Assembly: GCA_015143735.1 (NCBI GenBank)
Contig: VKHC01000623.1
Span: 1-10,530 of the forward strand
DNA: 10,530 nt
From: Synura sp. LO234KE
Lineage: Eukaryota; Sar; Synurophyceae; Synurales; Mallomonadaceae
Reading direction: 5' to 3'
Shown here piece by piece: positions 1 through 8,706 of this stretch (position 1 is its first letter; each line of letters begins with the position of its first letter). A model generated the notes under the pieces. It made no database searches. It saw only the letters and a list, made by a program, of their open reading frames with translations, and was not told the origin of the DNA. The position numbers and the translations under genes are program-made.

Positions 1-513
1 TATTCTATTTACGGTTTTCTATAGAGTTTTTTCTAAAGAGTCAATTCTATAGAATGGTATTTAGTCCACCGATGGCAGAGGAAGAAGTAGCGATTTTTCG
101 CATGTCCGAATACCATGCTAGCACCAGCCAAAATCAGTAATCCACTTCGCGCATTTCGCAGCAAATAGTACTAACTGTTCTATTTGTGGTTTCGGGAACT
201 CTCGTCACATTTTTCTCTTTTAAAAATTTATTCTTCATTATATTCAAGTTTGGAGTAGGATAGTGTCAATTTTTCTGATCTCTGTCACGGGGTTTGTGAC
301 ACGTTTGTGTAGGGATCCTGTCTTGTGTAATTTCAGTAATTAATATAAATTATTTTCGGAAAACCACTATTTCTGATCGACTTGACCAGCACTTTTACAA
401 GAACATCACCTGTTCCCTTTACTGCGTACAAAATAAGCGAGGAGTATTGGAAATTCTGCTACTTCTCTCCCTCCCTCCCTCAGCAAGGACCACCTACTTA
501 TCAAACTCTCTAT
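1..513. other. Upstream flank, no gene recognised
   Basis: I see no convincing gene here. The stretch is AT-rich and has a perfect 12-bp palindrome at 44-55, a small hairpin (TGTCAC at 283-288 pairing with GTGACA at 296-301 across a 7-nt loop) and a short CTCC tetranucleotide run at about 465-481 ending in CAG. That run resembles a polypyrimidine tract with an acceptor, but no convincing exon follows it on the plus strand. The long plus-strand open frame that spans this run starts on TTG and has no recognisable motif, and I treat it as fortuitous. Confidence 0.5.
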
Positions 514-781
514 CAAAACTCTAAAAAACCGTTGAACGGAACAGCGGGTAATATGGCTTCGTGGACAATTGGGAGGAGAGAAGTGCACGCAGATCTCATT
601 TTTCCGTCTATACAGGAACTTGCGTCGAAAAAATTGTCTGCTCCAAAACCATCAAATGCGTATGTGACGAAGTCATGCTTTGATTTCTCCTTAGCTTTGT
701 TCATTTCTCCATATGCCGCGATGCGACGCTCTAGACCGGTGTTGTCCTCACAAGCATTCTCGACCTTGGACAAGCGGTCCT
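514..781 (-). CDS. Possible exon or coding remnant, unidentified
   Basis: A minus-strand frame is open from 778 down to a stop near 514 (about 88 codons). It is preceded by TTTTAG, which reads as an in-frame stop but also as a splice acceptor after a pyrimidine-rich stretch. The translation is rich in Glu, Lys, Asp and Arg. It starts with a helix-like segment (VENACEDNTGLERRIAAYGE) and continues through a Lys/Glu-rich part to an aromatic, Gly-rich part (FDGFGADNFFDASS). This looks more like protein than the overlapping plus-strand frame does. I do not recognise a family. It could be an exon of a minus-strand gene running divergently from the main gene, a transposon remnant, or chance. No compatible partner exon was found. 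Confidence 0.25.
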
Positions 782-1791
782 AAAATCCGAGAGAAACCAG
801 GGTGTATTTATCTCTGAATACCAACGCGTTCAGCACATTCTTGTCTCCGAGCTGGATGACGGAAGATACGAACCAATTACTAATTGTCACTGTGTTTGCG
901 TGAGGATTTCCAACATCGCTCGATAAGCATGTGGAGACTGCTGCACTCTCTGTAGTCCCTGGCCGGTGTTCTTCAACTCGTGTGGCGTGGTCTCAGACAG
1001 CAAATCAAGTTCGGCTAAGTACTTTGTACGATGAACGCCCGAAAGAGACTCTGTGGTGCGTAATTGTACTGTAATTCGAGTGCATAAGTGAGTCGTGATC
1101 AAGGTGCCCCTTCTTGTACAGCCAGTATTACCAGAGAGTATCCGAGTTCAACGCTGAACAAAAATTGTCTTTTGTTCTCTGCAGTGATAAGATTACTGCC
1201 GTTATTGCCGTTTGTGGTATGGAGAGAGGGCTTCAATTTCTCATTCTTTCTGATTTCTACTTGAATGGCTATGGGGTACCAGTATTACTGGTGTCAACAT
1301 AGAGAGTGTTTTAGGTGTCAAGTAAAGCAGAGAAAATAATAGTCCATTATTGGACATTGAATATGAATGCCTAATAATTGTTTTTTAACTTGAGGATAAA
1401 GCGAAGGGATATAATTTTTTCAAATTCAGATCGCTTTTTTCCCGAATTCCCAATATCTTCGCGATGCTTCAAGATTTCTTCCAAGTAGAAACAAAATCAG
1501 TCAGGAAGCCAAAAATAGGCATAAGCAAATTTTATACAAATTCGGTGAAATTTTTCTGACTTTTTGGAAACATTTCTTGACGAGCGTCAGAGCGTGTAAA
1601 ATTTCCATTATGTCCCTTGAATACCTTTAATATTTCCGGTGCGCTGAAACAGAACAATTACTTACATAGGATTAAGCAAGAGTAACGCTATCCATATTGA
1701 TTTATGTAAATCATCCCCTAACCATTTTGTTTCATTTACGCCATAAACTAAAAATTTTAAACATTTTATGACTTTACAATGTGATGGAAGC
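782..1791. other. 5' flank of the main gene; no firm gene
   Basis: This is AT-rich DNA between the possible minus-strand exon and the start codon at 1792. A 71-codon minus-strand frame at 887-1102 opens with ATG and has fairly ordinary composition, but it shows no domain and no splice partner in the same phase, so I do not call it a gene. No clear TATA box or other core promoter element could be fixed. Just before the start codon are two tiny upstream reading frames: ATG-TGA at 1779-1784, and a three-codon frame at 1784-1795 whose TGA overlaps the main ATG. Confidence 0.4.
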
Positions 1792-1867
1792 ATGAAAATA
1801 GTTTTGCTTCTGTCTTATATTGGTACCCTTTCCATAGCTGCCGAGTTGATTGAAAATGTCGAAACTG
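1792..1867 (+). CDS. Exon 1: start codon and signal peptide
   Basis: The ATG at 1792 has A at -3. It opens a 25-codon frame ending in one extra base before the donor GTAATT at 1868. The peptide is Met-Lys followed by a hydrophobic core (IVLLLSYIGTLSIA) and then acidic residues (ELIENVE), which is a standard signal peptide with likely cleavage after SIA or SIAA. The intron that follows is only 70 bp (1868-1937) and meets TGA in frame if read through. Two points favour this start over the TTG and GTG codons nearer the propellers: the peptide directs secretion, and the donor phase matches every later junction. Confidence 0.72.
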
Positions 1868-4800
1868 GTAATTTAAGTGCAGATTGAATGAATAATATTA
1901 TCCGTTGCTTACAAAACTCAAATATTTTTGTTCATAGCTGCGGTTTTATCCTCCAGGTCCACTTCCTCGACGTATGAAGGTAAAATCTCACCTTCGATGC
2001 AACTTCTTACAACTGTTAGGCTTAGAGTACTCCGAGTTTGATAGACTGAAAATGGACGTCCTTTTACCAATTGAAAATTATATATTTATTATGCAAAATG
2101 TTTATGCTTCAGCGACTTGATAGAGCTCAGATATTTCATGTAGAATAAATAAGGTTACATCATGTAGTGTACACTTGGTACTCATATCCAGTTCTGTGAT
2201 TTGAATAAGTTGAATACAACACAACAATATTTCTTGAGTATTTGTATCGCGCGGTATCCTTATTCTGGTTTTAATTAATATAAGGCACTGAAGTAAATGG
2301 TACGTTACTTTATTGACATCGATGTTACGGAAGCTCGCAGCGGTTCTCGGTTCTTATTGATGCCGTCATTCTTTGCTATTTCTCCCTACAATAGATTTTG
2401 AATAATTGACTGGAGTAAATTTCATTCGCTATCCTAGTGCCAGAAGTATTTTCATGACAGTGCTTACGGGAGTTACTGTTGTTTCCTTATGTTTTGATAT
2501 TAGTAGCTGATTTTGGTCAGTTTGGACTAAACAGATACTTGAGCCAAATTTCCAAGGAGCTTCATAGAAATTCGGAATTGTGTCCACATAAATTATTCTG
2601 GGCCCTGATTGCATTAGTTTGCGAGTTTCTAATTTAGCTTGTGCATCAGGGGATGTGCAGTTTGTGTTCGTCAATTTAAGTTTTCTTGGAGTAGCATGTG
2701 CAAGTCATGTATTTGGTGAATAGTAGATTTGGATTATGTTAGAATAAGGTTCACCATTACGGTAATATTATGCACGAGCGCCAATTCAACATAATTGTAA
2801 ATGTAGGTTGAATGAGTATCAATGTGGTGAGGTATGAGAGATCCATGTTATAAAGAACGCAAACTATATTGACCTTAAAGTGTTTCGACAATACTTTTGT
2901 AAACTAAGCTTTGATATCTTTGTATTGTGCAGGAATCTATCGGGAAGGATGGATATATACTATAGACGGAAGATTTTCTGAGAATTGGTGCAGTCCAGCA
3001 ATCGGACCAGATGGGACCATTTACGTGGGGACGACGAGTGGTACCCTCTACGCGATCGATCCGAGCGGAGTCGAGCGATGGAAATATCCTTCGGAAGGGA
3101 AAATACATGCAGCAGCTGCAATCGACAAAAAAGGAAATTTATATTTTACCGCTGGTGAATGGGAAGGAAGTCTGTTCGCCTTATCCTCGTCTGGGGAACG
3201 TCTATGGAGACGTGGTATACCTGGACTAGTATTCCCTTCCCTCGCTTTAGGACTGGATGGAGAGGTATACGCGTTATCTACTACTTCAAAATCAACATTA
3301 CTCGCGTTTGATGCGAACGGAGCGCTGAAATGGTCGTCCACAATGGACATCAAGTCAACTCCTACCGCTCCAACCGTTGGCGTCGGGGGGATGATTTATA
3401 TTGGATCGCTAGATGGAAATGTATTGGCCTTGAGTCCGACTGGAGAGTTGCGTTGGATATTCAGGACCGAATCCTCTTTGTCCGCCCCTCCTGTGACAAG
3501 TGTCGATGGAATGATTTATGTGGGTTCGTGGGACTACAATATGTACGCAATTACACCTGCGGGAAACCTGAAATGGTCTTACAAATCCGAGGGGAAAATA
3601 ACGATGTCTGCTGTGATCGGATCGGACGGGACGGTGTACTTCGGAGCAGACGATTTGCGTGTATATGCCATCTCCTCGGAAGGCGAATTAAGGTGGACAT
3701 ACGAGGCGGGGAAGGAATTCATGGCTTCACCAGTGATCGGTACCGATGGACGAATATACGTGGGAGCTGGGATACCCTACGTTCTCAATTCAGATGGACA
3801 TTTAGTTTATGAGTTTTCATCCGAAGGTTACTTGTCAGTGTCAGAGAAATCGTTATACTTGGCCGCGCATGCGAGTAGACATCTATACTCGTTCACAGAG
3901 ACATCTGTTGGTAAGTTATCGTGGTTATGTAAGGTCTAGTGTGGAGTAGAACAAAGTTAACTTGCCGGGGATGTGCACTATCTTACTGGATTCCCGCTGT
4001 CACCGTAACAAAGTATTCGCTCCTTGCTTTGCGTTGTGCCTGCTTTACGTTGTGCCTGCTTTACGTTGTGCCTGCTTTACGTTGTGGACATGGAAGCGTA
4101 TTGTCAGATTGGAAAAGTTTTTGTTTAGAGTTCGTATTTGGCGTTCGATATGCATGGATAGTCAATTTCGCTCTAAGTGACTGTCTATCATCCCGCATTC
4201 ACCACAACATTACGTTTGGTGCTTTACACTCCGAGTTATAGTGCTGTGAGACCGTTTGGTATTTTCTTGTACACTCCGGTCTGCTTCAGAGACGCCCTTG
4301 ATACCCCGTTATATGGCATATTTGCATATTTCAGTTCTCGCTTTACAATAAGTGAAGTTTCGTTTTACAACGGGATATGTTATTGAGCACGCTATTTTTC
4401 ATTTAAAATATTTGCAGAATTATAACTACTGTCGCTGCTTTACCGCTTACCATTTACACTACGGAGGTGGTATACGGCGTGTGTCACATTTGTATATTGT
4501 TCCACTCTGATATGTAGTCTATGCTCTGAATTAAATGATTATTTTTCAAAACAATTGAGTGAGTTTTGTTTACTTCTTTATTTATTTTCCTGCTTCCAGT
4601 TCCCGCATCCTCAACAGCACCTCCAACAGTGTCCCCAGCAATGCAACCCACAGTGTCCGCCAGAGTTGACAAAGGTGAGATCACCGGGTTAACCAAAATA
4701 AATTATTATCGTCATTACACATATATTCTCCAATTTAAATGCAAATGAAATCAATCTTCGCTGGATGAGCCTTTTACTGCTACTCCTCCATTTTCTACCT

Positions 4801-7800
4801 CAGATCAATATGAGGAGAAATGGGTGCTCAGAGGATCTAGTCCATTCTACTCTGCTCATGCAATAGGGTCGGACGGCACTATTTATGCGGTAGCAGATGA
4901 TGGGAGTGTATGCGCGATCGACCCAAACGGCGCTGAGCTCTGGCGCACCAATACGAATTCCAGGGAAGTATTCAATTATCCAGTCGTTGTTGCCAACAAC
5001 GAATATTTGTACTTTACTTCGGAGTCAAATTACCTATATGCCTTGAGCTTGACAGGAGAGCTCTTGTGGACTTATTATATGAATGAGTACACTAGTCGTA
5101 GAGTATCAGTTTATTGGACTGATGTACTGCCCCCCGCGGTAGGCTCCGATGGTACCATATATGTCGTTGGAGAGTCGACCTACTCGCCTCGTAAATTACT
5201 CGCCATTACTCAGACCGGAATGTTGAAATGGTCCTTGGACGTCGGCCTCTCCTATTACCCTCAGCCTTACGTAGATACTGACGGGAAGATTTATATCGGG
5301 TCCTGTAATTCCTTGTTTGTAATCAGCTCCTCTGGTCAAGTACTGTGGACCTACACGACAGGTGGCTGTGTGGGCGCCCCAGTGGTGGGTACCGACGGTA
5401 CCATCTACGTGGGCTCATTTGTCTATACTCTGTACGCGATCGACTCCACGGGAATATTGAAATGGACATACCTAGCTAGTGGACAAATAACTGCTTCTCC
5501 GGCCATTGGATTGGATGGCACGGTATACTTCAAGGCATATGACGCCAATGTGTACGCTCTATCTCCTGAGGGTAAACTGAAATGGACTTATGCGACGGAT
5601 AAGAGTGCAGAGAGCTATTGGGGAAAGCCAGTGATAGGTCCCGACGGCAGAATTTATGTGGGCAGTGACTCATTGTATGTCCTTGCTCTTGATGGAACCT
5701 TGATTTGGTATTTTCATCAAACATATGGTGTGCATGTGGCCCTATCAGGCGGAGTGGTGTACTTATCCTGCTGGGACGACGGCTTACTAAGGGTGTTCGT
5801 CAAAAATAAAGGTAAGGTCACTAATGTAATTATTTTTAGCGTGTATATTCCCGCGTAACTTGCAGTAGTGGTAACGCACTATCACAATATAAACGCAGTG
5901 CAGACCTGGAGATATTTGTCCAGATCAGAATTGATTAACAGCAATATGTACAGTTAGTTAATATTCTGCGAAAATGTTACAGTATTGTGTTGTAGTCAAC
6001 AAGGTGTTACGCCTGTAAGATGGGACATTCCAGACGTAATCTGGTTTCCAAACATTTTTACTGCAACAGTATGGGAATATTGAAGAATCTTGTAGCTGGT
6101 ATATGTATGATGTGTTGCGGCTCCAGAAATAGCTAATCTTACTCAATACACGCTGCCTTAATTAGAGCCTGGCTTAACCGCAGAACAAGGGGCAAACGAT
6201 TACCCCGTATTCTCGTAGAAGAGATCGATAGTAAATTAGCTTCCCTGAGGTAACGGATACCTTTTGCGGCGAATAGGAATGTTATCGATGAAAATGCATT
6301 CCATTTAAAGAATTCCATATTGATTTATCCTTGCTGCTGAGAATGATTGATGAAAGTATTCTGACGGCCGGAAGAATGATAAACCTTCTTGGCGAGGAAG
6401 ATTAGTTTTAGCTGGAGTATTTGCAATAACTTTACCGATACCCATCGACTGTGTGGTGAGTCCCTTGGGACCGGTAGAGAGGGCATATATTGGACTGCGC
6501 TGATTTCCATAAATGGTCAAATGGGTTATATTTCAGCGAGAAAATCCGTTGATACCGTCGCCCGCCGAGTGAAGTCCTTGTTCGTGTTCCCATGGATGTT
6601 AAATATGATAACGTCCACCTTGCAAAAAATGCGCAGCCATCCTTTGGTAATCAAGTAACTGAAAGTCTCCAGCAGTCGTAGCACTTCCACTCTTCGATAA
6701 CGACGTTGAGAGAGGTCATCATGAAACAATAACTGCAAAGGATGGCCTTTTTACAGCCATATCTGCCACTTCACATCTTCTTAACGATGTAGAATACAAC
6801 GGAAATTGATTTGTTTTGACACAAATTCATAACTTCAAGTGCTCTCCGAAACGGGAAGATCACTAAACTGCGATGTTATTAATGAGGATGAAGCTTGAGA
6901 TGAGAAGAAAGACATCAGTCCATCGACTTATTACGTTATGAGATGATGGCAGGGGGGATGCATTCTAGATCGATTGATGTCGAAGCTTCAAGGGAAGCAC
7001 GCAGCTCGTTGTCACGGCGACCGGGAACAGCAATAGAGATGAGTCCGCAGGTGTTTGTTCTATTGCTTCTCGTCAACGAAGCTGGATATGCCAGACCGAG
7101 GGAACTCCCTGTTTTAGCATACTGTTAGAATACGAACATATCTTACAAAGCGATAGCGAATCCATTTACATAAAGTCACTGCATACTTAAGAAATGCACT
7201 TTTTATGGACGGTCAAGGCCCTTAGTCGCTGCGAGATCTCATCATATGGAGGCTCTTATTGTTCAGCTTCTGCAATCATATCCGAAAAATTAAGTTTGAT
7301 GCTAATTCAAAAAAGAAATTGCACACCAATTCGATAGGGAAAAATCGATAGCCTTAATTAAGTGAATGTTCGTAAGTTGGAGGACGTGGAGGTGACGAGT
7401 AAAGTGTAAATTATGGGAATAGGTCAGAAACGTCATTCGGGTATTTCATCAACCACTGAACAGGAATGGGCTAAGTGTCGATTTCCGTGGACAATAACCA
7501 TGAAATAGAAGTCAGTCGAATCTCTCCGTGATGTACCACTATAGCTTTGTGTTGTCGACTTCGCCTACAATCTACGGCGAATTACGACGAAAGAGCAACA
7601 GTGGCCTTAAGCTCCTGAGCACAAATACGGACTTGTTACTTTCGGGTTTCCGTAAAATACGTTGAATGCGATCGTGGTCAAGTGCTGGTCCGAATTGACA
7701 GACTTAGCGAACCTATAAACTTTAGAAGTCCGTCATCTACGAAATGGGCTACCTTGTAAGCAACTGGTCTATGTTCTTTTTATTTCCTGTTTCCCGGGGA

Positions 7801-8706
7801 AGTCAACGAGAACGCATTAGATGTGTATATTATAATCGACTTGCGTCAGTAGACACTAATATTATTATGGGTTCGCCTATACATAACTCTATCCATTTCT
7901 TGAACGAACCCGAGGAAGAGTATGAGTACTAGTTGGACGCATAGCATATTTCTCGTAAGAGGAGGAATGCATCCAAGTAGGGCGTTGGAATACGCAAGAG
8001 ATTGTTTACTGACCTTTCAGAAATGCGCCTGAGTGTGAAGACTTCAGAATTTATTACTACAGCCGCTAAAATATTTTATCTCTATTTTCAACGACCAATG
8101 TATGATACTGCTTGATCCACTGTTATTAATGCCTCAAATCTTAGCAACAATCAAGTTATGACACTGCCTGATAAATTGTTATTAATGCCTCAGATCTTAC
8201 GCATTTTCTTTACAGGTTCCGATGCACCAATGGATCTCACTTTGCCTCTCAATTATTCACCGTTATCGTCATCATCATCTACTACTGCCGCCTCCCCCGA
8301 AGCATTGCACTCAATTTCCTCCAGTGGCACTCCCTCGGACTGGCCTTCATCTCCTCCCAGTGGCCCCCCCACTGGACGACCCTACGAATCAATTACTTCT
8401 ACTATTAAGCCTGCAACGGTGTCATTGGCTGGGCCGTTTTTCTCTCCCAGCTTTGATCCTTTACCTATTCCTTCGATCCTGGCTGCAAGCAAACGTCCAA
8501 CGTTGAAGCCTCAAGTGCCGACTGAATGGCCTGACCCCAAGGCTCCAAACGCTCCTCCTGTACCCAGAAATCCGTCGCTGAAGCCGGAGACTAGGCCACA
8601 TACTAAGACCAAGAAAAAGAAAAATTCCTTTCTACTGGACATGTATCTCAAGCTGATGAATGGCGGTTATGGAAAGAAGAATGTTAGGGTACAGCAATCT
8701 GAATAG
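1792..8706 (+). CDS. Secreted twin PQQ-like beta-propeller protein, six exons
   Basis: Joining 1792-1867, 1938-1979, 2933-3910, 4600-4674, 4804-5811 and 8216-8706 gives 2670 nt: 889 residues plus TAG. Residues 1 to about 20 are a signal peptide, 26-39 a Ser/Thr linker, 40-365 propeller 1, 366-390 a Pro/Ser/Thr linker, 391-726 propeller 2, and 727-889 a Pro/Ser/Thr-rich stalk with a basic tail. The blades follow the PQQ_2/BamB pattern (DGTIYVGS...LYAID..G.L.W.Y). In this fold the Trp near the end of each blade docks between neighbouring blades. Every junction has GT..AG and phase 1. I infer a secreted or extracellular-matrix protein; no catalytic residues or PQQ-enzyme features are visible, so a binding role is more likely than an enzymatic one. 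No terminal hydrophobic segment suggests a membrane or GPI anchor. The model rests on splice signals alone; further small exons in the long last intron are possible. Confidence 0.78.
1938..1979 (+). CDS. Exon 2: 14-codon Ser/Thr-rich linker
   Basis: This 42-bp mini-exon lies between the acceptor TTCATAG (ending 1937) and the donor GTAAAA (1980). Joined in phase 1 it encodes AAVLSSRSSTSTYE, with seven Ser/Thr in 14 residues. It therefore acts as a flexible, possibly O-glycosylated spacer between the signal peptide and the first propeller. A second AG lies inside at 1955-1956, but using it gives a frame with no Ser/Thr character and a poor downstream fit. Evidence is splice-site agreement, phase and composition, so transcript data could still move its edges. 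Confidence 0.62.
1980..2932. other. Intron 2 (953 bp)
   Basis: The intron runs from donor GTAAAA at 1980 to acceptor TTGTGCAG ending at 2932. A good branch-point-like ACTAAG lies at about 2903-2908 and a T-rich tract follows it. The sequence is AT-rich and shows no plus-strand exon that I can support. It does contain a minus-strand frame, described separately at 2429-2674. Confidence 0.65.
2429..2674 (-). CDS. Possible small antisense ORF inside intron 2
   Basis: An ATG-initiated minus-strand frame of 81 codons lies wholly inside intron 2. The predicted peptide is mixed and protein-like in composition, with a segment reading IIYVDTIPNFYEAPWKFG and no low-complexity bias. It has no signal peptide, no membrane segment and no motif that I recognise. 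Its length is within reach of chance in AT-rich DNA. It could be a nested gene, the remains of a mobile element inserted in the intron, or meaningless. I give it low weight. Confidence 0.18.
   Translation of the reverse strand: MTNTNCTSPDAQAKLETRKLMQSGPRIIYVDTIPNFYEAPWKFGSSICLVQTDQNQLLISKHKETTVTPVSTVMKILLALG
2933..3910 (+). CDS. Exon 3: first eight-bladed PQQ-like beta-propeller
   Basis: This 978-bp exon (326 codons, phase 1 at both ends) encodes one complete propeller, residues 40-365. Seven full blades of about 36-42 residues can be read in register. Typical ones are PAIGPDGTIYVGTTSGTLYA, PVTSVDGMIYVGSWDYNMYA and PVIGTDGRIYVGAG, each normally followed by a G.L.W.Y strand. An eighth blade seems to be closed by combining the C-terminal strands (LSVSEKSLYLAAHASRHLYS) with the N-terminal strand REGWIYTIDG, the usual 'velcro' closure. 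The acceptor is TTGTGCAG and the donor GTAAGT at 3911. The open frame continues upstream into TTG codons, but there is no ATG, and the acceptor explains the edge better. The fold assignment is firm; the ligand is unknown. Confidence 0.9.
3911..4599. other. Intron 3 (689 bp)
   Basis: The donor is GTAAGT at 3911. The acceptor CTTCCAG ends at 4599 after a long T/C tract. The intron carries the 16-bp tandem repeat at 4033-4086. Further on there are scattered copies of a CTTTAC word (near 4220, 4338 and 4437). Several open frames of 69-100 codons cross this stretch, but they are products of the repeat and have no protein character. Confidence 0.7.
4033..4086. repeat. 16-bp tandem repeat, three copies plus partial
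   Basis: The unit GTTGTGCCTGCTTTAC occurs three times without change at 4033-4048, 4049-4064 and 4065-4080, followed by the first six bases of a fourth at 4081-4086. A degenerate unit (TTGCTTTGC) precedes it. It lies inside intron 3 and is a small minisatellite, likely to vary in copy number. Confidence 0.93.
4600..4674 (+). CDS. Exon 4: Pro/Ser/Thr linker between propellers
   Basis: The 75-bp exon lies between acceptor CTTCCAG and donor GTGAGA at 4675, phase 1 at both ends. It encodes 25 residues (366-390), reading VPASSTAPPTVSPAMQPTVS and then a short charged end. This is a Pro/Ser/Thr-rich spacer that joins the two propellers. It would be extended and is a plausible site for O-linked sugars. 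The long pyrimidine tract before the acceptor, the matching phase on both sides and the biased composition together make it a convincing exon. Confidence 0.8.
4804..5811 (+). CDS. Exon 5: second eight-bladed PQQ-like beta-propeller
   Basis: This 1008-bp exon (336 codons, phase 1 at both ends) encodes residues 391-726, a second whole propeller. Blades read in register include AIGSDGTIYAVADDGSVCAI, PAVGSDGTIYVVGESTYS, PVVGTDGTIYVGSFVYTLYA and PAIGLDGTVYFKAYDANVYA, mostly followed by a G.L.W.Y strand. Seven are complete. The eighth combines the C-terminal GGVVYLSCWDDGLLRVF with the N-terminal EEKWVLRG. The third blade has a longer loop (near YMNEYTSRRVSVYW). Acceptor CTACCTCAG ends at 4803 and donor GTAAGG starts at 5812. 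The first in-frame start-like codon, GTG at 4824, lies inside the closing strand, so it is not a real start. Exons 3 and 5 begin and end at the same structural point, which implies duplication of a whole exon. Confidence 0.9.
5812..8215. other. Intron 5 (2404 bp), no exon recognised
   Basis: This is the longest intron of the model, from GTAAGG at 5812 to TTTACAG ending at 8215. I looked on both strands for propeller blades and for phase-1 Ser/Thr/Pro mini-exons and found none. Several open frames of 60-90 codons occur. The minus strand near 6305-6760 and the plus strand near 7510-7930 show runs that look mildly protein-like across frame changes, which would suit a decayed mobile element, but I cannot name one. 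The right end holds a 56-bp duplication. Confidence 0.55.
8102..8200. repeat. 56-bp tandem duplication before the last splice acceptor
   Basis: The segment beginning ATGATACTGCTTGATCC at 8102 recurs at 8158 as ATGACACTGCCTGATAA. The core TGTTATTAATGCCTC is shared and aligned at a period of 56 bp. Both copies run on to a similar CAAATCTTA or CAGATCTTA. The second copy ends about 15 bp before the acceptor of exon 6, so the duplication falls where the branch point should be and may have copied it. Confidence 0.85.
8216..8706 (+). CDS. Exon 6: Pro/Ser/Thr-rich stalk, basic tail and stop
   Basis: After the acceptor TTTACAG (ending 8215) the frame continues in phase 1 for 162 further codons to TAG at 8704-8706, with a second TAG directly behind. 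Residues 727 to about 855 are dominated by Pro, Ser and Thr: a poly-Ser/Thr run (SPLSSSSSTTAAS), then PSDWPSSPPSGPPTG, then repeated K/R-P elements (RPTLKP, NPSLKPETRP). This is mucin- or stalk-like. A lysine cluster (KTKKKK) follows, and then a short amphipathic end (LLDMYLKLMN) finishing in VRVQQSE. One N-glycosylation sequon is visible (NYS, about residue 739). There is no hydrophobic anchor. I infer a glycosylated extension whose basic tail could contact acidic matrix polymers; that role is speculation. Confidence 0.75.

Noticed and set aside
44-55. Perfect 12-bp palindrome ATTCTATAGAAT as an operator or transposon end
   Set aside because: A palindrome of this size occurs by chance in AT-rich DNA, and no partner copy or target duplication was seen.
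1691-1705. 15-bp match (TCCATATTGATTTAT) to 6314-6328 as a dispersed repeat
   Set aside because: The match stops abruptly on both sides and is within chance for AT-rich sequence.
3330-3812. 160-codon plus-strand ORF in another frame of exon 3
   Set aside because: It overlaps the propeller in a different frame and is rich in Arg, Trp and Cys, which is typical of a shadow frame.
2911-3939. Reading the first propeller as a free-standing ORF starting at TTG 2911
   Set aside because: The first eight codons cover a branch-point and acceptor region ending in TTGTGCAG, there is no ATG, and the 3' end runs into GTAAGT intron sequence.
4033-4086. CRISPR-like array
   Set aside because: The repeats are directly adjacent with no spacers, and they lie in a eukaryotic intron.
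4824-5858. Reading the second propeller as an ORF starting at GTG 4824
   Set aside because: GTG lies within the strand that closes the propeller. The exon starts at 4804 after a clear acceptor, and the last 15 or so codons of the open frame lie beyond the donor at 5812.
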